From: Actinophytocola sp.
GTDB taxonomy: Bacteria > Actinomycetota > Actinomycetes > Mycobacteriales > Pseudonocardiaceae
Assembly: GCA_009377385.1 (NCBI GenBank)
Contig: WHUD01000040.1
Span: forward strand, 1 to 32,838
Reading direction: 5' to 3'
DNA length: 32,838 nt
Every line of letters starts with the position of its first letter. Position 1 is the stretch's first letter. Below, one piece after another: positions 1 through 8,172 of the stretch. The position numbers and the translations under genes are program-made. Under the pieces are notes generated by a model. The model was given only the letters and a program-made list of their open reading frames with translations, made no database searches and had not been told where the DNA came from.

Positions 1-132
1 GATCCAATCAAAAACAGACGCACGACTCACACCCATGATCTCCGCGATCCGCTCCGCGGACAATCCGTTCTCATGCATGCGCACGGCGGTGAGCCGTTCC
101 TCGTTGGTTGCCCGGCGACCTTTCTTAGCCAT
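1..132 (-). CDS. Partial IS630-like transposase, N-terminal HTH region only
   Basis: Reading the minus strand from an ATG at 132 gives 44 codons that run off the window edge. The protein starts MAKKGRRATNEERLTAVRMH and continues with a helix-turn-helix of the type GLSAERIAEIMGVSRASVFDW. This basic start followed by an HTH resembles the N-terminus of IS630-family transposases, which use the HTH to bind element ends. The DDE catalytic part would lie outside the window, so intactness cannot be judged. The DNA upstream (133-300) is much richer in A/T than the rest of the window, consistent with acquired DNA. It could also be another HTH protein such as a resolvase-like recombinase or an orphan transposase fragment. 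The family assignment is by recognition only. Confidence 0.6.
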   Translation of the reverse strand, partial: MAKKGRRATNEERLTAVRMHENGLSAERIAEIMGVSRASVFDWI

Positions 133-464
133 ATCCACATTATTGCAGCGAGTGCGCGCGAATTCCGTCGCGAAACGCTCACTGTATCCAGAAAGTTATG
201 TTCTTCTTAGTAGCTCGAACAACGAGCGTGTGTGTCGGGTCGTAACGAATTATTTGAACTTATTTCATAATATTGGGGATAGGTATCAGCGTTGATCTTT
301 GATGTGCTTCCTGCAAAGGACGGCGACCGGAACCGACGAACACAACGTTCTGGACGGGGAACACGACGTCGGGAGCGTGGGACACGGCGTCGGGAGCGGG
401 GGACACGGCGGGGCTGGGGTCGTGTCCCCCGTCCAGGACGTTGTGTTCTACGTTCGGAGTGGCG
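133..464. other. Intergenic region: AT-rich stretch then inverted/tandem repeat
   Basis: No convincing gene is seen in these 332 bases; the short plus-strand frames have no recognisable protein. Bases 133-300 are A/T-rich for this genome, with runs such as AATTATTTGAACTTATTTC, and probably hold the upstream end and promoter of the transposase fragment. Bases 338-448 hold the repeat structure listed separately. No IS terminal inverted repeat could be delimited, because only one end is present. Confidence 0.6.
338..448. repeat. 30-bp imperfect inverted repeat enclosing 21-bp tandem repeats
   Basis: Left arm 338-367 (begins GAACACAACGTTCTGGACGG) matches the reverse complement of right arm 419-448 at 28 of 30 positions. 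Between and overlapping the arms is a direct repeat of period 21: GGAACACGACGTCGGGAGC at 358, GGGACACGGCGTCGGGAGC at 379, and a decayed third unit near 400. The structure lies 16 bp beyond the stop of the minus-strand hydantoinase gene, so its RNA could form a long hairpin at the 3' end of that transcript. No T-run follows. It may be a terminator, a palindromic repetitive element, or a trace of a mobile element. Confidence 0.75.
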
Positions 465-3400
465 TTAGGGGGTGCCGTAGCCGCCGCCTCCTGGAGTCTC
501 GATGATCAGCACATCACCGGGCGCCAGGTCGGCGGAGCCGCAGCCGGGGAGGTCCTCGATGGTGCCGTCCGTGCGCTGCACCCTGTTCCGCCCCAGAGCC
601 CCGGCGGAGCCACCGGCCATCCCGTACGGCGGCACCCTGCGGTGTCCGGACAATGTCGACACCGTCATCGGCTCGGTGAACCGCAGCTTCCGCACCGCGC
701 CGTCACCGCCGCGCCACCGGCCGGAACCGCCGCTGCCCCGGCGAACAGCGAACTCCTCCACCCGCACCGGATACCGCCACTCCAGCACCTCAGGGTCGGT
801 CAGCCGCGAGTTTGTCATGTGGGTCTGCACTACCGGTGCGCCGTCGAAGCCGTCACCCGCGCCCGAGCCGGACGCCAGCGTCTCGTAGTACTGGTGCCGG
901 TCGTTCCCGAACGTCACGTTGTTCATCGTCCCCGCGCCCTCGGCCTGCGCGCCGAGCGCGGCGTACAGCGCGCCGGTGATCGCCTGCGACGTCTCGACGT
1001 TGCCCGCCACCACGGCGGCCGGGTACTCCGGTGCGAGCATCGACGCGGGCGGGATCACCAGCCGCAGCGGGCGCAGACAGCCGTCGTTGAGCGGGATCTC
1101 GTCCGCGACCAGCGTGCGGAACACGTACAGCACCGCCGCCGTCACCACGGCCGACGGCGCGTTGAAGTTCGTCGCCAGTTGCGCCGTGGTGCCAGTGAAG
1201 TCGATGACGGCCGAGCGCCCCGCACGGTCGACCGTGATGCGCACCGCGATCGACGCGCCGGAGTCCATCTCGTAGACGTACTCGCCGTCGGTGAGCGTGT
1301 CGATGACGCCGCGCACCGCCTCCTCGGCGTTGTCCTGCACGTGCCGCATGTACGCCTGCACGACGTCGAGCCCGAAGTGCTCGATCATCGTGCCGACCTC
1401 GTCGACGCCCTTCTGGTTGGCGGCGATCTGCGCGCGCAGGTCCGCCAGGTTCGTCTCCGGGTTCCGCGACGGATACGCCGCCTCGGCCAGCAGTCGCCGC
1501 GTCTCCGATTCAAGGAACTCACCCCGCGAGACCAGCAGCCAGTTGTCGAACAGCACGCCCTCCTCGTGGACGTCGCTGCTGTACGCGGGCATCGACCCTG
1601 GCGTGAGGCCGCCGATCTCGGCGTGATGTCCGCGCGAGGCCACGTAGAACAGCACCTCGTCACCCGACGAAGAGAACACCGGCGTGATCACCGTGACGTC
1701 CGGCAGGTGCGTGCCGCCGTGGTACGGGTCGTTGACGGCATAAACATCACCGCATCGCATCATCGTGCTACGCCGCCGCACGACCTCCTTGACGCTGGTC
1801 CCCATCGAGCCAAGGTGCACCGGGATGTGCGGCGCGTTCGCGATCAGGTTGCCGTCCGGGTCGAACAGCGCGCAGGAGAAGTCCAGCCGCTCCTTGATAT
1901 TCACCGACTGCGCAGTGGACTCCAGCCGGGTGCCCATCTGCTCGGCGATCGACATGAACAGGTTGTTGAAGATCTCCAGCAGCACCGGGTCGACCTCGGT
2001 CGCGCTGACGTCGCTGCCCGCACGCGGTGCCACCCGCTCGACGACGAGATGGCCCTGGGGAGTGACCTGCGCCCGCCAGCCGTCGTCCACCACGGTGGTG
2101 CTGTTGGCCTCGGCGATGATCGCCGGTCCGGTCACGACGTCCTCCGGCCGCAAGGCATCCCGCTGGTACAGCGGGGCGTCCCGCCAGCCGTCGGTGGCGT
2201 ACAGCCGCACCGTCTCGGGCTCCGCCGACACCAGCTCGGCCCGCGCCAGCGCCAGGTCCGGCTGCTCGGTGAGCCCAGTCGCCTCGATGGACAGGGCCTC
2301 CACGACAAGCGGGCGGTCCATCAGGAACGAGTACATCGCCCGATGCGCCGCCTCGAACTCCGCCACCATCGCGTCGACGTCGGCCAGCGCGTCGACGTCG
2401 GCCAGCGCGTCGACGTCGGCCAGCGCGACGGTCACCGTGGTGTCGGTGCCGTCGTAGCGCACCTGCGCGCGCCGGGTGGTGCGAATCCGTTCTGCGGAGA
2501 TCCCCTCAGCGAGCAGCTCCGCATCGGCCGCGTCCGCCAGCGCGTCGGCCTCGTCCCGAAGGGCGGGCAGCGCATCGGCGGAGAGCCGCAGCTCCATCGA
2601 CTGCTCCCGCATCACCGTGGTGTCCGCCAGCCCAATGCCCAGCGCGGAGAGCACCCCGGCCATCGGCGGCACCAGCACGGTGTCGATGCCGAGCGAATCC
2701 GCCACAGCGCACGCGTGCTGCGCGCCCGCGCCGCCGAACGTCGTCAGCGCGTAGCGGGTGACGTCATGTCCTTTCTGGACCGAGATGCGCTTGACGGCGT
2801 TGGCCATGTTCGCAACCGCGATCCGCAGGAACCCGGCCGCGACCTCCTCAGGTCCCCGGACGTCGCCGGTCGCGGCCTTGATCTCATCGGCCAGGTCGGC
2901 GAACCGCTCCCGGACGACGTCGACGTCGAGCGGCTGGTCGCCGTCAGGACCGAAGACGTGCGGGAAATGCGCGGGGTGCACCCTGCCGAGCATCACGTTG
3001 GCGTCGGTGACCGTCAGCGGCCCGCCCTTGCGGTAGCACGCGGGACCGGGGTCAGCGCCCGCGGAGTCAGGTCCGACCCGGTAACGGCTGCCGTCGAAGT
3101 GCAGGATCGACCCGCCGCCCGCCGCGACGGTGTGGATGTCGAGCATCGGCGCGCGCAGCCGCACCCCGCCCACCTCGGTGTGGAACACCCGCTCGTACTC
3201 GCCCGCGAAGTGGGACACGTCGGTGGACGTGCCACCCATGTCGAAGCCGATCACCTGCTCGTAGCCCGCGAGCTGCGACATCCGCACCATGCCGACGATC
3301 CCACCTGCGGGACCGGACAGGATCGCGTCCTTGCCCCGGAAATGGTGCGCCTCTGCCAGCCCGCCATTGGACTGCATGAACATCAGGCGTACGCCGGGCC

Positions 3401-4112
3401 CGCCGGCACTGGAGGCAGTCACGCCGTTGAGCTCGCTGGCGACCTGATCGACGTAGCGCCGCAGCACGGGGGAGAGGTAGGCGTCCACGACGGCGGTGTC
3501 ACCGCGCGGCACCAGCTTCATCAGCGGGCTCGCCTCCGCCGAACGCGACACCTGCGCGAAGCCAACGTCCTCGGCCACCTCGGCGATGCGCCGCTCGTGG
3601 TCCGGATACAGGTGGCTGTGCAGGCACACCACGGCGACCGCCCGGATGCCCACGTCGTAGGCGTGGCGCAACTCCTGCCGGAGCGCGTCAAGATCGGGCG
3701 CGCGCAGCACGGTGCCGTCCGCGGCGACCCGCTCGTCGACCTCGATCACCTGCTCGTAGAGTGCGCTCGGCAACTCGATCTGGCGGGCGAAGATACGCGG
3801 CCGGTTCTGATAACCGATCCGCAGCGCGTCACCGAAACCGCGCGTGATGACAAGCGCGGTGCGCTCGCCGGTGCGTTCCAGCAGCGCGTTGGTGGCCACC
3901 GTGGTGCCCATGCGCACCGAGTCGACGTCGGTGGCGGAGATCGGCTCGTCCGCGCCGAGCCCGAGCAGCGCGCGGATGCCAGCCACCGCCGCGTCCCGGT
4001 AGCGTGCCGGGTCGTCGGAGAGCAGCTTGTGCGTCCGCAGGGTGCCGTCAGGACGTCGGGCGACGATGTCGGTGAACGTGCCGCCACGGTCGATCCAGAA
4101 CTGCCAACTCAC
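465..4112 (-). CDS. Fused hydantoinase A/B (5-oxoprolinase-like) protein
   Basis: This 1215-residue protein joins the two subunits of ATP-dependent hydantoinase/5-oxoprolinase enzymes, which open cyclic amides such as 5-oxoproline or hydantoins. The HyuA half starts with [18 protein letters not shown] (residues 6-23) and holds the ATPase-like motif [14 protein letters not shown] near residue 292. The HyuB half begins near residue 707 ([20 protein letters not shown]) and ends in the family's typical ETPGGGGYG tail. The GTG at 4112 puts the protein start right at the [10 protein letters not shown] motif, 20 bp after the stop of the IclR gene, so the two genes may be co-transcribed. The same frame is open further upstream, but that part overlaps the IclR gene and is unlike the family. 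The length fits fused 5-oxoprolinases (about 1200-1300 aa). The substrate cannot be told from sequence alone. An 18-bp tandem triplication sits in the region before HyuB. Confidence 0.9.
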   Translation of the reverse strand: MSWQFWIDRGGTFTDIVARRPDGTLRTHKLLSDDPARYRDAAVAGIRALLGLGADEPISATDVDSVRMGTTVATNALLERTGERTALVITRGFGDALRIGYQNRPRIFARQIELPSALYEQVIEVDERVAADGTVLRAPDLDALRQELRHAYDVGIRAVAVVCLHSHLYPDHERRIAEVAEDVGFAQVSRSAEASPLMKLVPRGDTAVVDAYLSPVLRRYVDQVASELNGVTASSAGGPGVRLMFMQSNGGLAEAHHFRGKDAILSGPAGGIVGMVRMSQLAGYEQVIGFDMGGTSTDVSHFAGEYERVFHTEVGGVRLRAPMLDIHTVAAGGGSILHFDGSRYRVGPDSAGADPGPACYRKGGPLTVTDANVMLGRVHPAHFPHVFGPDGDQPLDVDVVRERFADLADEIKAATGDVRGPEEVAAGFLRIAVANMANAVKRISVQKGHDVTRYALTTFGGAGAQHACAVADSLGIDTVLVPPMAGVLSALGIGLADTTVMREQSMELRLSADALPALRDEADALADAADAELLAEGISAERIRTTRRAQVRYDGTDTTVTVALADVDALADVDALADVDAMVAEFEAAHRAMYSFLMDRPLVVEALSIEATGLTEQPDLALARAELVSAEPETVRLYATDGWRDAPLYQRDALRPEDVVTGPAIIAEANSTTVVDDGWRAQVTPQGHLVVERVAPRAGSDVSATEVDPVLLEIFNNLFMSIAEQMGTRLESTAQSVNIKERLDFSCALFDPDGNLIANAPHIPVHLGSMGTSVKEVVRRRSTMMRCGDVYAVNDPYHGGTHLPDVTVITPVFSSSGDEVLFYVASRGHHAEIGGLTPGSMPAYSSDVHEEGVLFDNWLLVSRGEFLESETRRLLAEAAYPSRNPETNLADLRAQIAANQKGVDEVGTMIEHFGLDVVQAYMRHVQDNAEEAVRGVIDTLTDGEYVYEMDSGASIAVRITVDRAGRSAVIDFTGTTAQLATNFNAPSAVVTAAVLYVFRTLVADEIPLNDGCLRPLRLVIPPASMLAPEYPAAVVAGNVETSQAITGALYAALGAQAEGAGTMNNVTFGNDRHQYYETLASGSGAGDGFDGAPVVQTHMTNSRLTDPEVLEWRYPVRVEEFAVRRGSGGSGRWRGGDGAVRKLRFTEPMTVSTLSGHRRVPPYGMAGGSAGALGRNRVQRTDGTIEDLPGCGSADLAPGDVLIIETPGGGGYGTP
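2371..2424. repeat. Three exact 18-bp tandem repeats inside the hydantoinase gene
   Basis: The unit GCGTCGACGTCGGCCAGC occurs three times back to back (2371, 2389, 2407). On the coding strand it encodes three copies of LADVDA between the HyuA and HyuB halves (about residues 563-580). The unit length is a multiple of three, so copy-number change would keep the frame. This looks like a replication-slippage expansion. Confidence 0.9.
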
Positions 4113-4132
4113 GCCGGAAAACCCCGCCGGAT

Positions 4133-4882
4133 CTAAAGACGTTCGGTCAGTGCGTCGGCGGCGGAGAGCAAGTCGGATGCCCACCGCACGCCCGGTTTGC
4201 GACCGATGCGCTCGATCGGACCGGACACCGACACCGCGGCGACCACGGTACCCGTCGAGTCCTGCACCGGGGCGGACACGCTCGCCACGCCTGGCTCGCG
4301 TTCGGCGACGCTCTGCGCCCAGCCACGCCGCCGCACCTCGAGCAGCGTGCGCTCGCCGAACACCGCGTCGGCGAGAATGCTGCGCTGGGTGTTGGGATCC
4401 GACCACGCGGCGAGCACCTTCGCGCCGGAACCAGCCGTCATCGGCAGCCGCGCGCCGACCGGGACGGTGTCGCGCAGTCCACTTGGCGGCTCCGCCGTGG
4501 CCACGCACACCCGCTGCGCGCCGTCGCGCCGGTAGAGCTGCACACTTTCGCCGGTGATGTCTCGCAACTTGGGAAGCACGGAGGCGGCGGCGTCCAGCAG
4601 TGGGTCGGTGGCTCCTCCCGCCAGTTCCGCGAGCGCGGTTCCTGGCCGCCAGCGCCCGTCCGGCGAGCGCCGCAGCATCCGGTGCATCTCAAGCCCCACC
4701 GCGAGCCGGTGTGCCGTTGCCCTGGGCAGACCGGTTTTCGCGCAGAGCTCGGCGAGCCCGCACGGTTCGGTCGCCACGGCTTGCAGCACGGCGACGGCTT
4801 TGTCGAGCACGCCGATACCACTCGACAGCTTCGTAGCCGAGCCGTTCGGTACGGCTGTCTCCTGACCTGTATGCTGTCCCAC
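4133..4882 (-). CDS. ndgR: IclR-family regulator of leucine biosynthesis (NdgR/LtbR type)
   Basis: A 249-residue IclR protein: an N-terminal winged HTH (about residues 25-85, including [20 protein letters not shown]) and a C-terminal effector-binding domain with GRRGWAQS-like [20 protein letters not shown] and VSGPIERIG. The sequence and the position divergent from leuCD match NdgR of Streptomyces and LtbR of Corynebacterium, which control leuCD and other amino-acid genes. The start is the GTG at 4882. No Shine-Dalgarno precedes it, and a promoter with -35 TGGACA and -10 TATAGT (minus strand) lies so close that transcription should begin at or within a few bases of the GTG, so the mRNA may be leaderless. 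The hydantoinase gene follows after 20 bp. The regulator probably binds the short leuC-ndgR gap; the effector is not visible from sequence. Confidence 0.92.
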   Translation of the reverse strand: MGQHTGQETAVPNGSATKLSSGIGVLDKAVAVLQAVATEPCGLAELCAKTGLPRATAHRLAVGLEMHRMLRRSPDGRWRPGTALAELAGGATDPLLDAAASVLPKLRDITGESVQLYRRDGAQRVCVATAEPPSGLRDTVPVGARLPMTAGSGAKVLAAWSDPNTQRSILADAVFGERTLLEVRRRGWAQSVAEREPGVASVSAPVQDSTGTVVAAVSVSGPIERIGRKPGVRWASDLLSAADALTERL

Positions 4883-4890
4883 AGCGCGAT

Positions 4891-4937
4891 ACTATAATCC
4901 CGAATCGTGAGATGTCCAGATGCTGAGACCATAGTCT
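4891..4937. promoter_or_regulatory. Divergent overlapping promoters of ndgR and leuC
   Basis: Minus strand: TGGACA (4918-4913), a 16-bp spacer, then TATAGT (4896-4891), which points at the ndgR GTG at 4882. Plus strand: GTGAGA (4907-4912), a 17-bp spacer, then CATAGT (4930-4935), giving a leuC leader of about 40 bases. The two -35 boxes interleave, so one protein bound near 4905-4930 could control both genes, as expected for autoregulated NdgR. A TGAGA direct repeat (4908 and 4924) is a possible binding element. Assigned by eye from consensus boxes. Confidence 0.55.
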
Positions 4938-4982
4938 AGGCGGTCTAGGGCGTAGCGATCGGTGCACGCTAGGAGGAGCCCC

Positions 4983-6434
4983 ATGACGGCGACGACGGGC
5001 CGCACATTGGCCGAAAAAGTGTGGGACGCACACGTGGTGCGCCGTGGCGACGGCGCCGAACCCGACGTCCTCTACATCGACCTGCATCTGGTGCACGAGG
5101 TGACCAGCCCGCAGGCGTTCGACGGGCTGCGGCTCGCCGGTCGCCCGGTACGTCGCCCTGACCTGACCATCGCGACCGAGGACCACAACGTTCCCACGAC
5201 GTGGACGCTCGACGCCGCGTCGAGGGGGGAGCTGCCCATCGCGGACCCGGTCTCGCGCACTCAGGTCGAGACGCTGCGCCGCAACTGCGAGGAGTTCGGC
5301 GTCCGGCTCCACCCGATGGGCGACGCCGAGCAGGGCATCGTGCACGTCATCGGCCCGCAGCTTGGCCTGACGCAGCCCGGCATGACGGTCGTCTGCGGCG
5401 ACAGCCACACCTCGACGCACGGCGCGTTCGGCGCGATGGCGTTCGGCATCGGCACCTCCGAGGTGGAGCACGTGCTCGCCACCCAGACGCTGCCGCTGCG
5501 CCCGTTCAAGACGATGGCCGTCAACGTCACCGGGAAGCTTCGCCCCGGTGTCACCGCGAAGGACATCATCCTCGCCGTGATCGCCAAGATCGGCACCGGC
5601 GGCGGCCAGGGTTACGTCCTGGAGTACCGAGGTGAAGCGCTGGCCGCGTTATCTATGGAAGCGCGCATGACGGTCTGCAACATGTCCATCGAGGCAGGCG
5701 CCCGTGCGGGCATGATCGCCCCGGACGAGACGACGTTCGAGTACCTCAAGGGCCGCCCGCACGCCCCGCAGGGCGCGGACTGGGACGAGGCCGTCGCGGC
5801 GTGGCGGGCGCTGGCCACCGACGACGACGCGGAGTTCGACACCGAAGTCGAGATCAACGCCGACGAGCTGACGCCGTTCGTCACCTGGGGCACCAATCCA
5901 GGGCAGGGACTGCCGCTGTCGGAGTCGGTGCCGGACCCGGAGCAGATCGCGGACGAGACCGCGCGGTACTCAGCGGAGAAGGCACTGGCGTACATGGACC
6001 TGACGCCGGGAACGCCGCTGCGGGAAGTCGCGGTGGACACGGTGTTCCTCGGCTCCTGCACCAACGGCCGCATCGAGGACCTGCGCGCCGCCGCAGAAGT
6101 GCTTGCGGGCCACAAGGTCGCCGACACCGTGCGGATGCTGGTAGTGCCAGGGTCGATGCGGGTGCGCAAGCTGGCCGAGGAAGAGGGCCTGGACAAGGTG
6201 TTCCTCGACGCCGGCGCTGAGTGGCGGCAGGCGGGCTGCTCGATGTGCCTCGGCATGAACCCGGACCAGCTCAAGCCTGGGGAGCGCAGCGCGTCGACGT
6301 CGAACCGCAACTTCGAGGGCAGGCAAGGCAAGGGCGGCCGCACCCACCTGGTGTCGCCGTTGGTCGCAGCCGCGACGGCGGTGCGAGGGACGCTTTCTTC
6401 GCCGGAGGACCTGCTTGCAGGGTCCGACCAGTAG
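4983..6434 (+). CDS. leuC: 3-isopropylmalate dehydratase large subunit
   Basis: LeuC, 483 residues, works with LeuD to isomerise 2-isopropylmalate to 3-isopropylmalate via 2-isopropylmaleate, the second step of leucine synthesis, in the cytoplasm. It belongs to the aconitase superfamily and shows the three [4Fe-4S] ligands: C359 in GSCTNGR, and C419 and C422 in [11 protein letters not shown]. Further family motifs are [21 protein letters not shown] and [17 protein letters not shown]. The ATG at 4983 has a strong AGGAGGAG site just upstream; a GTG at 4962 in the same frame lacks one. The gene is divergent from its probable regulator and followed by leuD after a 95-bp spacer. The last codons and stop lie in the first unit of a 35-bp repeat that continues into that spacer. 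Confidence 0.98.
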   Translation: MTATTGRTLAEKVWDAHVVRRGDGAEPDVLYIDLHLVHEVTSPQAFDGLRLAGRPVRRPDLTIATEDHNVPTTWTLDAASRGELPIADPVSRTQVETLRRNCEEFGVRLHPMGDAEQGIVHVIGPQLGLTQPGMTVVCGDSHTSTHGAFGAMAFGIGTSEVEHVLATQTLPLRPFKTMAVNVTGKLRPGVTAKDIILAVIAKIGTGGGQGYVLEYRGEALAALSMEARMTVCNMSIEAGARAGMIAPDETTFEYLKGRPHAPQGADWDEAVAAWRALATDDDAEFDTEVEINADELTPFVTWGTNPGQGLPLSESVPDPEQIADETARYSAEKALAYMDLTPGTPLREVAVDTVFLGSCTNGRIEDLRAAAEVLAGHKVADTVRMLVVPGSMRVRKLAEEEGLDKVFLDAGAEWRQAGCSMCLGMNPDQLKPGERSASTSNRNFEGRQGKGGRTHLVSPLVAAATAVRGTLSSPEDLLAGSDQ

Positions 6435-6503
6435 GCCAGGAGGACCTGCGTGCAGGGTCCGACCAGTAGGCCCGGAGGACCTGTAGGCACTGCGGACCTG
6501 TAG
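6404..6503 (+). repeat. 35-bp tandem repeats with hairpins spanning the leuC stop and leuC-leuD spacer
   Basis: Units 6404-6438 and 6439-6473 differ at two positions. Each holds a small hairpin: GGACCTGC, a 2-base loop, then GCAGGGTCC (6407-6425 and 6442-6460). Decayed partial copies follow, with GGACCTGTAG at 6477 and 6494, so GGACCTG recurs four times with spacings 35, 35 and 17. The first copy encodes the leuC C-terminus including its TAG. The repeat could stabilise the upstream mRNA, attenuate leuD, or simply be a slippage product. Confidence 0.85.
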
Positions 6504-6529
6504 CCCCCAGACTTCAGAGGAGTACAACC

Positions 6530-7132
6530 ATGGAGCCATTTACCGTGCACAGCGGGGTGGGCGTCCCGCTGCGGCGTTCTAATGTGGACACCGACCAGAT
6601 CATCCCCGCTGTCTACCTCAAGCGGGTCACCCGCACCGGCTTCGAGGACGGCCTGTTCGCCGCGTGGCGCGGCGACGAGCACTTCGTGCTGAACCAGGAC
6701 GCCTTCCGCAATGGCAGCGTGCTGGTGGCGGGGCCGGACTTCGGGACGGGGTCATCGCGCGAGCACGCCGTGTGGGCGTTGATGAACTACGGTTTCCGGG
6801 TCGTGATCTCGTCCCGTTTCGCCGATATCTTCCGTGGCAACTCGGGCAAGCAGGGACTGCTCGCCGCCGAGTGCGAGCAGTCTGATGTAGAGCAGCTCTG
6901 GAAGATATTGGAGAACGAACCCGGCACCGAGGTGACCGTGGATCTGCGGGAAAAGACGGTCACGGCCAAGGACTTCACCGCGTCGTTCCATATTGACGAC
7001 TACACCCGTTGGCGGCTGCTTGAAGGGTTCGACGACATCGCGTTGACCTTGCGGTACGGCGACGATATCGATGCGTTTGAGCGTTCTCGGCCGACCTATA
7101 AACCGACTACGACACCGGTCGCTGGCGCTTAA
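6530..7132 (+). CDS. leuD: 3-isopropylmalate dehydratase small subunit
   Basis: LeuD, 200 residues, the swivel-domain subunit of isopropylmalate isomerase. It shows the family start ([20 protein letters not shown], then [13 protein letters not shown]) and the signature [20 protein letters not shown] (about residues 67-86), followed by [20 protein letters not shown]. Length is typical. The ATG at 6530 has GAGGAG 8 bases upstream. It forms an operon with leuC, and LeuC-LeuD assemble into the active heterodimer. The final residues ([13 protein letters not shown]) form a short extra tail often seen in actinobacterial LeuD. Confidence 0.98.
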   Translation: MEPFTVHSGVGVPLRRSNVDTDQIIPAVYLKRVTRTGFEDGLFAAWRGDEHFVLNQDAFRNGSVLVAGPDFGTGSSREHAVWALMNYGFRVVISSRFADIFRGNSGKQGLLAAECEQSDVEQLWKILENEPGTEVTVDLREKTVTAKDFTASFHIDDYTRWRLLEGFDDIALTLRYGDDIDAFERSRPTYKPTTTPVAGA

Positions 7133-7285
7133 CAGGTATCGCTCGCATTCACCCGGAGGGGTTTTTTCCGGCCACACAAGGCAATTGCGGCTGTGTCGTG
7201 TGGCCATCTCGCCATTTGAGTAATAGCGTGCCATTCAAGTCGGTCCGTGAGGCCGTGAACAACTGCAGTTCTCCGGAGGACTCGT
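7133..7285 (+). promoter_or_regulatory. leuD-hupB spacer: hairpin (possible terminator) and hupB promoter region
   Basis: An 8-bp perfect stem GGCCACAC (7170-7177) / GTGTGGCC (7198-7205) with a 20-base loop follows a short T-run (7162-7167). It may terminate leuCD, although the T-run lies before rather than after the stem. A possible hupB promoter is TGGCCA (7201-7206), 17 bp, TAGCGT (7224-7229). A clear CCGGAGGA ribosome site (near 7274-7281) precedes hupB. Confidence 0.4.
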
Positions 7286-8125
7286 ATGGCCAACAAGTCA
7301 GAAGTCGTTGAGGCGCTCGCAGATCGCCTCGGTGATAAAAAGGTCGCCGCCGAGGCGGTTGATGGTCTCGTCGACATCATCGTGCGCCGCGTGAACAAGG
7401 GCGAGAAGGTGACGATCACGGGCTTCGGCGCGTTCGAGAAGCGCCCGAGGGCTGCTCGTACGGCCCGGAATCCTCGCACTGGCGAGGCCGTGCGCTTGAA
7501 GAAGACCAACGTGCCGGCGTTCAAGGCCGGCACGATGTTCCGCGAGGTCGTCGGTGGTCAGCGCAAGCTGCCCAAGGCGCCCGCCAAGCGCACGCCGACC
7601 GCGAGCACCACACGGCGGACAACCACCGCCACGGCGGCGAAGCCCGCCAGCAGGACGTCGCGGGCAGGCTCGAAGCCCGCAGCTACACGGTCGACGACCG
7701 CGAAGAAGGCGCCTGCCAGCACGACGAGGGCCGCAAGCACGCGGAGCACGACGAAGCGTGCGACGACCGCGAAGTCGACGACCAAGGCCGCGCCGAAGAC
7801 CGCGACCAGGTCAACGACACGGTCGACCGCCAAGGCCCCGGCCAAGACGGCGGCGAAGTCGACGACACGGACGGCGACCAAGGCGCCCGCGAAGTCAACG
7901 AAGTCGACCGCCAAGGCTCCGGCCAAGGCAACGGCGAAGGCGCCAGCGAAGAAGGCGTCCACCGCCAAGACGGCGACCAAGTCAACGACACGGTCGACCG
8001 CCAAGGCGGCGCCGAAGACCGCCGCGAAGTCGACGGCCAAGGCGAGCAAGACGGCGCCGAAGAAGTCAACGACGGCAAAGGCGACCACGGCCAAGAAGGC
8101 CACCACCGCCAAGAAAAAGAAGTAG
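7286..8125 (+). CDS. hupB: HU-type nucleoid protein with long histone-H1-like tail
   Basis: HupB, 279 residues, binds and compacts DNA. Residues 1 to about 91 form the HU fold (MANKSEVVEALADRLGDKK, then GEKVTITGFGAFEKRPRAAR and the DNA-gripping arm ARNPRTGEAVRLKKTNVPAF). The remaining 185 or so residues are a low-complexity Lys/Ala/Thr/Ser/Arg tail built from motifs such as STTRSTAKAPAKTAAK, ending AKKKK. Such tails are known from mycobacterial HupB and eukaryotic H1, bind DNA and are acetylated or otherwise modified on Lys. Here the tail is longer than in M. tuberculosis HupB (about 214 aa in total, from memory). The tail's repetitive DNA makes long open frames in all directions, which are not genes. 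The start ATG follows GGAGGA. The position next to leuCD is conserved in actinobacteria. Confidence 0.96.
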   Translation: MANKSEVVEALADRLGDKKVAAEAVDGLVDIIVRRVNKGEKVTITGFGAFEKRPRAARTARNPRTGEAVRLKKTNVPAFKAGTMFREVVGGQRKLPKAPAKRTPTASTTRRTTTATAAKPASRTSRAGSKPAATRSTTAKKAPASTTRAASTRSTTKRATTAKSTTKAAPKTATRSTTRSTAKAPAKTAAKSTTRTATKAPAKSTKSTAKAPAKATAKAPAKKASTAKTATKSTTRSTAKAAPKTAAKSTAKASKTAPKKSTTAKATTAKKATTAKKKK

Positions 8126-8133
8126 GCGCCAGG

Positions 8134-8172
8134 CCGTCAGTGCGTCACCCGGGAATCGTGACGCACTGGCGG
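8134..8172. terminator. Bidirectional hairpin between convergent hupB and methyltransferase genes
   Basis: Arms CCGTCAGTGCGTCAC (8134-8148) and GTGACGCACTGGCGG (8158-8172) pair over 15 bp with one mismatch and a 9-base loop. No T-run follows on either strand. The stop codon and last codons of the minus-strand methyltransferase lie inside the hairpin. It is 9 bp beyond the hupB stop, the usual place for a terminator shared by converging genes. Confidence 0.75.

Noticed and set aside
299-505. A short plus-strand frame in the 5' intergenic region
   Set aside because: It simply translates the inverted/tandem repeat into Gly/His/Val-rich sequence and has no ribosome site.
441-4136. A 1231-codon open frame on the plus strand opposite the hydantoinase gene
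   Set aside because: It is an antisense frame kept open by GC-rich codon bias; its His/Arg/Val-rich translation has no family features, while the minus strand shows clear HyuA/HyuB motifs.
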